Shown: positions 1-8,192 of the stretch, piece after piece
Numbering within the stretch: position 1 is the first letter of the stretch
Layout: every line of letters starts with the position of its first letter
DNA from: Methylophaga sp.
GTDB lineage: Bacteria; Pseudomonadota; Gammaproteobacteria; Nitrosococcales; Methylophagaceae
Reading direction: 5' to 3'
Assembly (NCBI GenBank): GCA_007117275.1
Contig: SKGV01000076.1
Span: 1 to 17,697, forward strand
DNA: 17,697 bases
Program-made: the position numbers and the translations under genes
Notes under the pieces: generated by a model
Told to the model about the DNA's origin: nothing
Seen by the model: only the letters and a program-made list of their open reading frames with translations
Databases searched by the model: none

Positions 1-25
1 GGTTTTTCTTATTTGTGGAGCCAAG

Positions 26-445
26 ATGAAAGCACGCGTTAAATGGGTAGAGGATGTGATGTTCCTCGGCGAATCTGGAACGGGGCACACCGTCGTAATG
101 GATGGACCTGTTGAAGCCGGAGGTCATGGCACCGGAATGCGCCCGATGGAGCTATTGTTACTTGGTCTAGGTGGCTGCACGTCGTTTGATGTCATTGAAA
201 TCCTGAAAAAATCGCGTCAGGACGTGCAGGATTGTGTAGTAGAGATTGAGGCTGAGCGCAGCGACGAGGCACCAAAAGTCTTCACCAAAATCCATATCAA
301 ATACACAGTGACCGGCAAGCAGCTAAAAACAAACTTTGTTGAGCGTGCGGTCAAAATGTCCACAGAAAAATATTGCTCGGCGTCTATCATGCTGGGAAAA
401 ACAGCTGAAATCAGCCACGAATTTATCGTCATCGACAGCGAGTAA
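26..445 (+). CDS. OsmC family protein (YhfA-like)
   Basis: A 139-residue protein of the OsmC/Ohr superfamily, closest by eye to the short YhfA type of gammaproteobacteria. Family members are dimeric thiol proteins; Ohr and OsmC reduce organic hydroperoxides with two cysteines, while the substrate of the YhfA branch is unsettled. The two expected cysteines are visible: Cys51 in the motif LGLGGCTSFDV at the start of the central helix, and Cys117 in EKYCSAS. Length matches the family, so the gene looks complete. The ATG at 26 is supported by GGAG at 17-20 with suitable spacing. The YcgL gene follows after 24 bases on the same strand. The family call is firm; a peroxidase function is inferred only. 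Confidence 0.88.
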   Translation: MKARVKWVEDVMFLGESGTGHTVVMDGPVEAGGHGTGMRPMELLLLGLGGCTSFDVIEILKKSRQDVQDCVVEIEAERSDEAPKVFTKIHIKYTVTGKQLKTNFVERAVKMSTEKYCSASIMLGKTAEISHEFIVIDSE

Positions 446-469
446 TTAATCTACAACACAACGCCAGCC

Positions 470-733
470 ATGAAGACATACATATACAAAAGTCGGAGAA
501 AAGACGATCTCTATCTGTACCTGCGAGATAAAGACGACTTCTCGATACTCCCCGAAGCGTTAAGTAAAGTGATTGGTCAATCACCCGACATGGTGATGAG
601 CTTGGAACTGCACCCGGAAAAGAAACTCGCCAGAGAAGATGTCAGCGTGGTGATGCATAACCTGAGCACCCGAGGGTTTCATATTCAAATGCCCGCAAGC
701 AGTCTCAACCAGACACAGCTTATTAAGCACTAA
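470..733 (+). CDS. ycgL: YcgL domain-containing protein (DUF709)
   Basis: An 87-residue protein that matches the gammaproteobacterial YcgL family along its whole length. The N-terminal pattern with IYKSRRKDDLYLYL, then the KDDFS(I/R)LPEAL segment, the G-Q-P-like loop and the late GFHIQMP strand all correspond to the E. coli protein. The family is a small alpha/beta fold of unknown function, and nothing here adds a role. The start at 470 has no strong Shine-Dalgarno sequence, so translation may depend on the OsmC-family gene 24 bases upstream. The 109 bases between this gene and the end of mutS hold no convincing terminator or gene. Confidence 0.85.
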   Translation: MKTYIYKSRRKDDLYLYLRDKDDFSILPEALSKVIGQSPDMVMSLELHPEKKLAREDVSVVMHNLSTRGFHIQMPASSLNQTQLIKH

Positions 734-842
734 GTGCTCTAATCTCGCGGAAGATTCATGACGCCTTTGTGGCGATGATCCATATTCAGAATAACTGCAA
801 CAGGCCTGAGATGCCGGCACAAACCAACGCTGCAAATGACCT

Positions 843-3419
843 TCAGCCCTGATCAAAGTTGTCTTGTGCCAGGGATTTGAGCTCGGCAAGCACATTGAGT
901 GCTTCTAATGGTGTCAGTGCGTTGGGGTTAATATCTTTGAGGCGTTGTGCCAGCTGCAGTTCCAGTGCTTTCTGTGTCGACACGCTCTCAAACAAATCGG
1001 CTTGCGGTGTTGCTTGATCTGTACTGATTTGACTGGATTCGAGCTCTCTTAGCTTGAGTTTTGCTGCGTCAATGACTGATTGCGGCACACCTGCCAAACG
1101 CGCCACTTGAAGACCATAGCTTTGACTGGCCGCGCCCTGTTTGACCTGATGCAGAAAAACTATCTTGTCTCCGTATTCCACCGCATCCAGATGCAAATTA
1201 TGCGCTTTGATAAACAATTTTGGTAACTGGGTCATTTCGTAATAGTGCGTGGCAAACAGTGTGTAGGCGCCAATATCGCGCACTAAACGCTCCGCACAGC
1301 TCCACGCCAAGGCTAAACCATCAAATGTGCTGGTGCCCCGCCCGACTTCATCCATTAACACCAGACTATTGGCTGTTGCATTATTGAGAATGTTGGCCGC
1401 TTCATTCATTTCCACCATAAAGGTCGAACGGCCTCCGGCAAGATCATCTGCCGCGCCGATACGGGTAAAAATCTGATCAATGGGGCCTATCACTGCTTGC
1501 TCAGCTGGCACGAAGCTACCGATATGCGCCATCAGCACAATTAGCGCAAGCTGTCGCATATAGGTAGATTTTCCGCCCATATTGGGTCCAGTTAATACAA
1601 ATAACGTCTGCTGCTGATTAAAGCTGACGTCATTGGCACAAAACGGCGTTGATTGGGACAATTCAACCACAGGGTGCCGCCCGGCCTTGATATCAAGGGT
1701 TGATGTTTGCGTAAGTTGCGGCATCACATAATCCAATGCGTCCGCTCTCTCGGCCAGTGCTGCCAGCACGTCAATTTCAGCCACTGCCACCGCTGATTGA
1801 AACAAAGCGGGCACATCCGGCGCCAGTAAATCAAACAATGCGTCGTAAAGCGATTTTTCCAATGCCAGTGCTTTATCATTGGCGCTAAGGATGTGTTCTT
1901 CAAAGTCCTTCAGCTCTGGGGTGGTGTATCGCTCAGCATTCTTGAGTGTTTGCCGTCTTACATACTCATCTGGCAGATGAATATCATGGGATTTGCTCAA
2001 TTCAATGAAGTAGCCGTGTACCCGGTTATACCCGACTTTGAGCGATTGAACGCCAGTCCTTTGCTTTTCTTTCTGTTCCAGTGTCTGCAAAAAGCCATTG
2101 GCATTTTTTTGTAAATCACGTAAGCGATCCAGTTCAGCGTCATACCCCGGGGCTAACACGCCCCCGTCTCGAATCAGAACAGGTGGCTCCTCGACAATCG
2201 CCTGTTCAAGCAGTTGTCTAAGCTCGTTGAACTCGCCGAGTGACCGTTTAAGCTGCTTCAATCGACCACTGCCCTCTATGGCGAGCTGTGGGTGTAACAG
2301 TGGCAAGACCGCTAGAAATTTTCTGAGTTGGATAAAGTCTCTGGGACGAGCCGTTCGCAACGACATGCGCGACAAGATACGTTCGATATCGCCAATCTGT
2401 TTAAGTGTTGCACGTACATCGTCAGTGCTCCGCGAATCGATAAATGCCTGTATCGCTTGTTGACGTTCTCTAAGAATCTCATGCTGCCTCAATGGGCGCA
2501 TTAGCCAACGACGTAACAACCTAGAACCCATGGGCGTTACCGAGCGATCAAGTACCGATAACAGCGTATTATCTCGTTGCCCTCTGAGATTTTGTTCAAT
2601 CTCTAGATTACGCCGTGTTTGAGGATCCAGCCCGATGGTGTCGGAGTAGTGCTCGATGCTAAGACCACGAAGATGTGGCAAGGCATGGCGTTGGGTTTGC
2701 TGCGCATAATTGAGCAAACAACCCGCGGCGCTGATCGCCGCCTGCATTGCATCACAGCCAAACCCCTTGAGATCATGTGTGGCAAAATGTTCACATAGAC
2801 GACGCCGAGAGGACTCATAGTCAAAATGCCATTCTGGCAATGGCCGCAATTGACACGACAGCGAAGGTTGATAACGTGAGGCATCGCTCAACAGCAGTTC
2901 AGCGGGTTGCAGTCTGGCAAGCTCTGCGTTGAGTGCCTCCTCGCTGTCAACTTCAAGAACCACAAAGCGACCACTGCTGATTTCAGCCGCAGCAATGCCA
3001 AAGCCGTTTTTATTTGCATGCACCGAAACCAGGAGATTCTCATGCCGACTATCCAATAGGGCCTCATCGGTTAAGGTGCCTGGCGTCAGTATCCTGACCA
3101 CTTGGCGATCAACAGGGCCTTTACTTTTTGCCGGATCACCAATCTGTTCGCAAATAGCAACCGACTTGCCTAGTTTGACCAGCTTTGCCAGATAATTTTC
3201 AGCCGCATGATAAGGCACGCCAGCCATAGGAATGGGTTTGCCATTACTACTGCCACGCGCCGTCAACGTGATGTCTAGCATCTCAGCTGCACAATGTGCG
3301 TCATCGAAAAAAAGCTCATAAAAGTCGCCCATTCGATAAAACAGCAACTGCTCTGGATACTCGCTTTTGATCTGCAGATATTGCTGGATCATCGGCGTAT
3401 GATGTGAATTTTCAGACAT
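843..3419 (-). CDS. mutS: DNA mismatch repair protein MutS
   Basis: A full-length MutS of 858 residues (E. coli: 853). It binds mispaired or looped DNA and, through ATP-dependent sliding and MutL recruitment, starts mismatch repair. The N-terminal mismatch-binding motif GDFYELFFDDA is present, with the Phe33-x-Glu35 pair that stacks on and contacts the mispaired base. The connector, lever and clamp regions follow. The ATPase domain has Walker A GPNMGGKST at 611-619, Walker B LVLMDEVGRGTSTFDG and the switch motif TLFATHYYEM. The C-terminal region contains the helix-turn-helix dimerisation segment and ends in a short tail like the one that binds the beta clamp or forms tetramers. The ATG at 3419 has no recognisable Shine-Dalgarno sequence and lies 17 bases from the divergent pncC start. 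Confidence 0.97.
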   Translation of the reverse strand: MSENSHHTPMIQQYLQIKSEYPEQLLFYRMGDFYELFFDDAHCAAEMLDITLTARGSSNGKPIPMAGVPYHAAENYLAKLVKLGKSVAICEQIGDPAKSKGPVDRQVVRILTPGTLTDEALLDSRHENLLVSVHANKNGFGIAAAEISSGRFVVLEVDSEEALNAELARLQPAELLLSDASRYQPSLSCQLRPLPEWHFDYESSRRRLCEHFATHDLKGFGCDAMQAAISAAGCLLNYAQQTQRHALPHLRGLSIEHYSDTIGLDPQTRRNLEIEQNLRGQRDNTLLSVLDRSVTPMGSRLLRRWLMRPLRQHEILRERQQAIQAFIDSRSTDDVRATLKQIGDIERILSRMSLRTARPRDFIQLRKFLAVLPLLHPQLAIEGSGRLKQLKRSLGEFNELRQLLEQAIVEEPPVLIRDGGVLAPGYDAELDRLRDLQKNANGFLQTLEQKEKQRTGVQSLKVGYNRVHGYFIELSKSHDIHLPDEYVRRQTLKNAERYTTPELKDFEEHILSANDKALALEKSLYDALFDLLAPDVPALFQSAVAVAEIDVLAALAERADALDYVMPQLTQTSTLDIKAGRHPVVELSQSTPFCANDVSFNQQQTLFVLTGPNMGGKSTYMRQLALIVLMAHIGSFVPAEQAVIGPIDQIFTRIGAADDLAGGRSTFMVEMNEAANILNNATANSLVLMDEVGRGTSTFDGLALAWSCAERLVRDIGAYTLFATHYYEMTQLPKLFIKAHNLHLDAVEYGDKIVFLHQVKQGAASQSYGLQVARLAGVPQSVIDAAKLKLRELESSQISTDQATPQADLFESVSTQKALELQLAQRLKDINPNALTPLEALNVLAELKSLAQDNFDQG

Positions 3420-3436
3420 GTCTATAAGTGTAGCCT

Positions 3437-3949
3437 ATGGAACGTTACTCTGACGCTCATCTTCAATCACTAGTAAGAGACTTGGCAGATGCCATGATCG
3501 CCAATCAGCAGATACTGGTGACTGCCGAGTCATGCACCGGTGGATGGCTGGCAAAATGTTGTACTGATTTGGCCGGAAGCTCCGCCTGGTTTCTGTATGG
3601 CTTTATCAGTTACAGTAATCAGTCAAAACAACGCTTACTTAACGTCAGTCCTCAAACTTTATCAACATTTGGCTCAGTAAGTGAACAAACCGCTGCCGAG
3701 ATGGCTGCTGGAGCCCTCTCTGAACCCGAGGCGACCCTGTCCGTCGCCATCACTGGAATCGCCGGGCCTTCAGGTGCTAGTCCCGATAAACCATTAGGCA
3801 CGGTGTGCTTTGCCTGGTCAGATCGAAACGGCACAGTCACTACTGCAACACATCATTTTAGCGGCAATCGAGATGCGATTCGTCGCGCTGCCGTTGCAAA
3901 AGCGATTGAAGGTCTACTGAAAGCCTGCAAGCCTACCACAGGTGATTAG
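3437..3949 (+). CDS. pncC: Nicotinamide-nucleotide amidohydrolase PncC (CinA C-terminal family)
   Basis: A 170-residue single-domain protein of the CinA C-terminal family. PncC deamidates nicotinamide mononucleotide to nicotinate mononucleotide, recycling the product of NAD-dependent DNA ligase. The diagnostic AESCTGGWLA motif is at residues 30-39, and its Ser32 is the presumed nucleophile by family knowledge. Further conserved blocks are GSSAWF, the YSNQSK segment and AITGIAGPSG. The N-terminal competence (MoeA/MogA-like) domain of long CinA proteins is absent, as usual in gammaproteobacteria. Placement directly upstream of recA is the classic arrangement. The ATG at 3437 gives the normal N-terminal length but has only a weak AAGTG before it. 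No terminator separates it clearly from recA. Confidence 0.93.
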   Translation: MERYSDAHLQSLVRDLADAMIANQQILVTAESCTGGWLAKCCTDLAGSSAWFLYGFISYSNQSKQRLLNVSPQTLSTFGSVSEQTAAEMAAGALSEPEATLSVAITGIAGPSGASPDKPLGTVCFAWSDRNGTVTTATHHFSGNRDAIRRAAVAKAIEGLLKACKPTTGD

Positions 3950-4036
3950 CGCGACAACGCACCGCTCAGAGCCTTGTTCAAGGACTTTATCTGCCAACAT
4001 ATCATTACAGCATTGACCGTAATCGCAGAAAATAAC

Positions 4037-4075
4037 AGGCTCTAGAGACCGAGCCTATTCTGTGGGATAATCCAA
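4037..4075 (+). promoter_or_regulatory. Candidate recA control region: dyad and degenerate SOS-like box
   Basis: Two elements lie 34 to 72 bases before the recA ATG. A 6-base inverted repeat, AGGCTC at 4037-4042 and GAGCCT at 4051-4056, has an 8-base spacer. The sequence CTGTGGGATAATCCAA at 4060-4075 keeps the left half CTGT of the gammaproteobacterial LexA box, but its right half is CCAA instead of ACAG. No CTGT-N8-ACAG match exists in the 159-base pncC-recA gap. I cannot place a confident -35/-10 pair here. The regulatory role is inferred from position alone. Confidence 0.25.
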
Positions 4076-4108
4076 GACTTTCCAAATATCAATTCAGGGG
4101 TCATCTCA

Positions 4109-5149
4109 ATGGATGAAAACAAGAAAAAAGCACTGGGCGCAGCACTTGGTCAAATAGAAAAGCAATTTGGCAAAGGCGCGGTCATGCGACTTGGCGATGG
4201 AACAGCCACCCGCGACATTGATGCTGTCTCCACTGGATCCATAGGCTTGGATATCGCGCTCGGTATCGGTGGATTGCCACGTGGTCGAGTCATTGAAATA
4301 TACGGCCCTGAATCATCGGGTAAAACCACACTCACCTTACATGCCATTGCCGAAATGCAAAAGCTTGGCGGGACGGCGGCTTTTGTAGACGCTGAACATG
4401 CTCTCGATCCCTTATATGCAGAAAAATTAGGGGTGAATATTGATGATCTGCTGGTGTCGCAACCGGATACAGGTGAACAAGCACTGGAAATTACTGACAT
4501 GCTGGTGCGGTCAGGTGCTGTTGATATTGTCGTTGTGGATTCAGTAGCCGCACTGACGCCTAAAGCCGAGATCGAAGGAGATATGGGCGACAGTCACATG
4601 GGCCTTCAGGCACGTCTGATGTCACAAGCCCTGCGTAAACTGACTGCCAACATCAAACGCTCGAACACACTGGTGATTTTTATCAACCAGATTCGCATGA
4701 AAATTGGTGTTATGTTTGGCAACCCTGAGACCACTACAGGCGGTAACGCACTTAAGTTTTACGCATCCGTTCGACTCGATATCCGCCGGATTGGGGCGAT
4801 TAAAAAAGGCGACGAGATCCTCGGCAACGAAACTCGCGTCAAAATCGTCAAAAACAAAGTGGCACCGCCATTCAAACAGGTTGAGTTTGATATTCTTTAC
4901 GGTGAAGGCATTTCCCGCGAAGGCGAGCTTATCGATCTGGGTGTGCAAGAAAATATCGTCGAAAAAGCAGGCGCTTGGTATAGCTACAACGGCAATCGTA
5001 TTGGTCAGGGCAAAGATAATGTTCGGGCATTTCTCAAGGAAAACAGCGAAGTAGCGGCTGAAATCGAAGCCAAGCTGCGTGAAGCTCTATTGCCGAAAAA
5101 CATTAAAGCCAACCACTCGGCGGATATGGATGACGAAGTCGAAGTGTGA
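4109..5149 (+). CDS. recA: Recombinase RecA
   Basis: A complete RecA of 346 residues, which forms ATP-dependent filaments on single-stranded DNA, drives strand exchange and activates LexA self-cleavage in the SOS response. Walker A is GPESSGKT at 66-73, followed by the FVDAEHALDP block, the Walker B strand VDIVVVDSVAAL, DNA-binding loop L1 around EGDMGDSHMG and loop L2 in FGNPETTTGGNALK. The tail is acidic (MDDEVEV), as in other RecA proteins. The ATG is preceded by AGGGG at 4096-4100 with an 8-base spacing, the best ribosome binding site in this part of the window. The TGA stop overlaps the GTG start of recX, so the two are likely co-transcribed. Confidence 0.98.
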   Translation: MDENKKKALGAALGQIEKQFGKGAVMRLGDGTATRDIDAVSTGSIGLDIALGIGGLPRGRVIEIYGPESSGKTTLTLHAIAEMQKLGGTAAFVDAEHALDPLYAEKLGVNIDDLLVSQPDTGEQALEITDMLVRSGAVDIVVVDSVAALTPKAEIEGDMGDSHMGLQARLMSQALRKLTANIKRSNTLVIFINQIRMKIGVMFGNPETTTGGNALKFYASVRLDIRRIGAIKKGDEILGNETRVKIVKNKVAPPFKQVEFDILYGEGISREGELIDLGVQENIVEKAGAWYSYNGNRIGQGKDNVRAFLKENSEVAAEIEAKLREALLPKNIKANHSADMDDEVEV

Positions 5150-5604
5150 AGCAACGCTCTGTTGAGGCAATCGCCATCGGGCTGCTGGCACGGCGTGAGC
5201 ATAGTGCCTATGAACTTGGACAAAAACTTGAGCAACGTGACTTCAACCCGACTGACATAGAAAACTGCCTTCAAACACTCTGCGACCAGGGATTACAAAG
5301 CGACCAGCGTTTTGCTGAAAACTATGTTCGTTATCGGAGTCAGAAAGGCATGGGGCCTCAGCGCATTGAACACGAACTGCGTCAGAAAGGCGTTAATGCC
5401 GAGCTCATTCAGACGGTGATGCGGGATTCAGAAATAGATTGGTTCACGCTTGCAAATACAGTACGATGCAAACGCTTTGGCGAGCAAGAGCCGCGGGATT
5501 TCACTGAACGTGCCAAACAGCAGCGTTTTATGCAATACCGGGGCTTTTCTCATGAACACATTACAGAAAGTTTTAACTTAGGCTCACATGAAAACCAGCG
5601 CTGA
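5146..5604 (+). CDS. recX: Regulatory protein RecX
   Basis: A 152-residue RecX, which modulates RecA by capping or inhibiting filament growth. It shows the family's tandem three-helix pattern: the first repeat around LLARREHSAYELGQKLEQR, the second around RFAENYVRYRSQKGMGPQRI, and a C-terminal repeat around RAKQQRFMQYRGFSHEHI. The GTG start at 5146 forms a 4-base GTGA overlap with the recA stop. That implies translational coupling, which usually keeps RecX below RecA levels. The end overlaps the start of alaS by 17 bases. No strong ribosome binding site precedes the GTG. Confidence 0.93.
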   Translation: MKQRSVEAIAIGLLARREHSAYELGQKLEQRDFNPTDIENCLQTLCDQGLQSDQRFAENYVRYRSQKGMGPQRIEHELRQKGVNAELIQTVMRDSEIDWFTLANTVRCKRFGEQEPRDFTERAKQQRFMQYRGFSHEHITESFNLGSHENQR

Positions 5605-8188
5605 CATTCGCAAATTATTCCTTGATTTTTTCGAGCAAAAAGGCCACCAAGTGGTCTCCAGTAGCCCCTTGATTCCTGCCAATGATCCAACATTGTTGTT
5701 TACCAATGCAGGTATGGTGCAATTCAAGGATGTGTTTCTTGGATTGGAACATCGAAAATACACCCGAGCAGTGACCACACAGCGTTGTGTGCGTGCTGGC
5801 GGCAAACACAATGATCTGGAAAACGTCGGTTACACTGCGCGCCATCACACATTTTTCGAGATGCTGGGCAACTTCAGTTTTGGTGATTACTTCAAACGCG
5901 AAGCCATTGAATATGCTTGGCAATTTCTCAGAGAATCAATGCAGCTACCCGCCGACAAACTCTGGGTCACCGTTTTCGAAGAAGACGATGAGGCCGCTGA
6001 CATCTGGCTGAACGAAATCGGCATCGACCCTGCTCGCTTTTCACGGATTGGCGCCAAGGACAACTTCTGGTCAATGGGCGACACCGGCCCCTGCGGCCCC
6101 TGCTCGGAAATTTTTTACGATCACGGTCCTAGTATCCCTGGTGGCCCACCTGGCTCACCTGAGGAAGATGGTGATCGCTACATCGAAATCTGGAATCTCG
6201 TGTTCATGCAGTTTGATCGCGCTGCGGACGGCACATTGACACCACTGCCCAAGCCTTCCGTTGATACGGGAATGGGGCTTGAGCGCTTGGCGGCGGTTTT
6301 ACAGGATGTACATAACAATTACGAGATCGATCTGTTCAAGCACCTGATTGCTTCCATTCAAAAACTTTCCGGTGTTGAAGATGCCAGCCACACTTCGCTA
6401 CGCGTGATTGCCGACCATATTCGCGCTTGTGCTTTCATGATCACGGACGGTGTACAACCTTCGAACGAAGGTCGCGGCTATGTGCTGCGCAGAATCATTC
6501 GTCGCGCCATCCGTCATGGACATAAACTCGGACTGAAACAAACCTTTTTCCATAAACTGGTGGCCCCATTGACCGACGTCATGGGCGAGGCATTTCCAGA
6601 ACTCGCACAGGCCCAAGCGCAGGTTGAGCGCAGCCTGTTAATGGAAGAAAATCGCTTTGCCGATACGCTAGATAATGGGCTGAAGATCCTCGAGCAGGCT
6701 ATTGATAAAATGGCAGACAAGGAAATACCCGGTGAAACCGTATTCCTGCTCTATGATACCTATGGTTTTCCAATCGATCTGACCGCTGATATTGCACGTG
6801 AGCGTGGTTTGACCATTGATATCGCTGGCTTTGAGCGACACATGGAAGATCAGCGCAATCGCGCCCGCAATGCCAGCCAATTTGGCGGATTCTCGGAAAA
6901 TTTGAACATCGAAGGTGAAACCTTATTCTGCGGCTATGACCATGTTCGCGATGAAGCGACCATCACCGCCATTCTCGTCAACGGCGATAATGTGTCAAAT
7001 CTGAATGCAGGCGAACAAGGCATTATTGTCCTTGACCACACCCCGTTTTATGCAGAATCGGGCGGTCAAGTCGGTGATCAAGGTGAAATCAACACTGCTG
7101 GTGCTCATTTTGTTGTGACAGACACGCGTAAGCAAGGCAAAGCCTTCACTCATATTGGTGAATGCAAGCGTGGCAGTTTGACACTGGGCCAAAAAGTCAT
7201 TGCCCATGTCAACGAGAGCAACCGGCTGGCAACGGCACTTAATCACTCAGCAACACACTTGCTACATGCGGCATTAAGACAGCTTCTCGGTGAGCATGTT
7301 ACACAAAAAGGTTCACTGGTCGATGCTCAGCGTTTACGTTTTGACTTTTCTCACTTCGAGCCGGTGTCCCCTGCCCAACTAAGGGAAATTGAACGTCTGG
7401 TGAATGAGCAGATCCGCATCAATCACACCATTGAAACACGCTTGATGGCCATCGAAAAAGCACGTGAGAGTGGCGCAATGGCCCTGTTTGGTGAGAAATA
7501 TGATGATGAAGTGCGCGTATTGAGCATGGGTGAGTTCTCAATAGAACTATGTGGCGGCACACATGCGGGCAGAACCGGGGATATTGGCCTGTTCAAGATC
7601 ATCAGTGAAACTGGCATTGCATCGGGCGTTCGGCGTATCGAAGCTGTCACCGGTAATGCAGCGCTCGACTACATCGAAGACGCTGAAAATCGGCTGCGCA
7701 AAATTTCAGATTTGCTCAAAGCCAAAGCAGACAATGTAGAGGATAAAACTGCGCAACTGGTCCAACGCAGTAAACAGCTTGAAAAAGAACTCGAAACACT
7801 CAAGGCCAAACTGGCCAGCAGCGCCGGTCAGGATATCGCCTCTCAGGCGATCGATATCAATGGTATCAAAGTACTTGCTTCCCAACTGGAAGCAGGTGAT
7901 GCCAAAGCGTTACGTGATGCTGTGGATCAACTCAAAAATAAACTGGGTTCGGCAGCCATCATACTCTCAGTTATCGAAGACAAAAAAATTACGCTTATTG
8001 CTGGTGTTAGCAAGGATATTACCGATAAAATTCGCGCCGGCGATCTGGTCGCTCATGTCGCCAAACAGGTAGGTGGTAAAGGCGGTGGTCGTCCTGATAT
8101 GGCGCAGGGTGGCGGCACTGAAGTGCACCACCTTGATAATGCACTCGCCTCAGTTGCGGACTGGGTAAAATCACAATTGGATAAATGA
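5588..8188 (+). CDS. alaS: Alanine--tRNA ligase
   Basis: A full-length alanyl-tRNA synthetase of 866 residues (E. coli: 876), which charges tRNA-Ala and edits mischarged Ser- and Gly-tRNA-Ala. The class II catalytic domain opens with the conserved IRxxFLDFF block, FTNAGMVQFKDVFLG and the motif 2 region HHTFFEMLGNFSFGDYFK. The GDTGPCGPCSEIF block follows. The editing domain has the zinc ligands His553 and His557 (HSATH) and Cys655 and His659 (CGGTH). A charged coiled-coil stretch leads to a C-terminal DHHA1 domain with the glycine-rich VGGKGGGRPDMAQGGG motif. The ATG at 5588 lies inside recX with TTAGG a few bases upstream, so its expression is probably tied to recA-recX. Confidence 0.97.
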   Translation: MKTSADIRKLFLDFFEQKGHQVVSSSPLIPANDPTLLFTNAGMVQFKDVFLGLEHRKYTRAVTTQRCVRAGGKHNDLENVGYTARHHTFFEMLGNFSFGDYFKREAIEYAWQFLRESMQLPADKLWVTVFEEDDEAADIWLNEIGIDPARFSRIGAKDNFWSMGDTGPCGPCSEIFYDHGPSIPGGPPGSPEEDGDRYIEIWNLVFMQFDRAADGTLTPLPKPSVDTGMGLERLAAVLQDVHNNYEIDLFKHLIASIQKLSGVEDASHTSLRVIADHIRACAFMITDGVQPSNEGRGYVLRRIIRRAIRHGHKLGLKQTFFHKLVAPLTDVMGEAFPELAQAQAQVERSLLMEENRFADTLDNGLKILEQAIDKMADKEIPGETVFLLYDTYGFPIDLTADIARERGLTIDIAGFERHMEDQRNRARNASQFGGFSENLNIEGETLFCGYDHVRDEATITAILVNGDNVSNLNAGEQGIIVLDHTPFYAESGGQVGDQGEINTAGAHFVVTDTRKQGKAFTHIGECKRGSLTLGQKVIAHVNESNRLATALNHSATHLLHAALRQLLGEHVTQKGSLVDAQRLRFDFSHFEPVSPAQLREIERLVNEQIRINHTIETRLMAIEKARESGAMALFGEKYDDEVRVLSMGEFSIELCGGTHAGRTGDIGLFKIISETGIASGVRRIEAVTGNAALDYIEDAENRLRKISDLLKAKADNVEDKTAQLVQRSKQLEKELETLKAKLASSAGQDIASQAIDINGIKVLASQLEAGDAKALRDAVDQLKNKLGSAAIILSVIEDKKITLIAGVSKDITDKIRAGDLVAHVAKQVGGKGGGRPDMAQGGGTEVHHLDNALASVADWVKSQLDK

Positions 8189-8192
8189 CAGC

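Noticed and set aside
3991..4010. LexA box from CTG...CAG in the recA upstream region (CTGCCAACATATCATTACAG).
   Set aside because: The spacing is 14 bases between CTG and CAG instead of 10, so it does not fit the CTGT-N8-ACAG operator.
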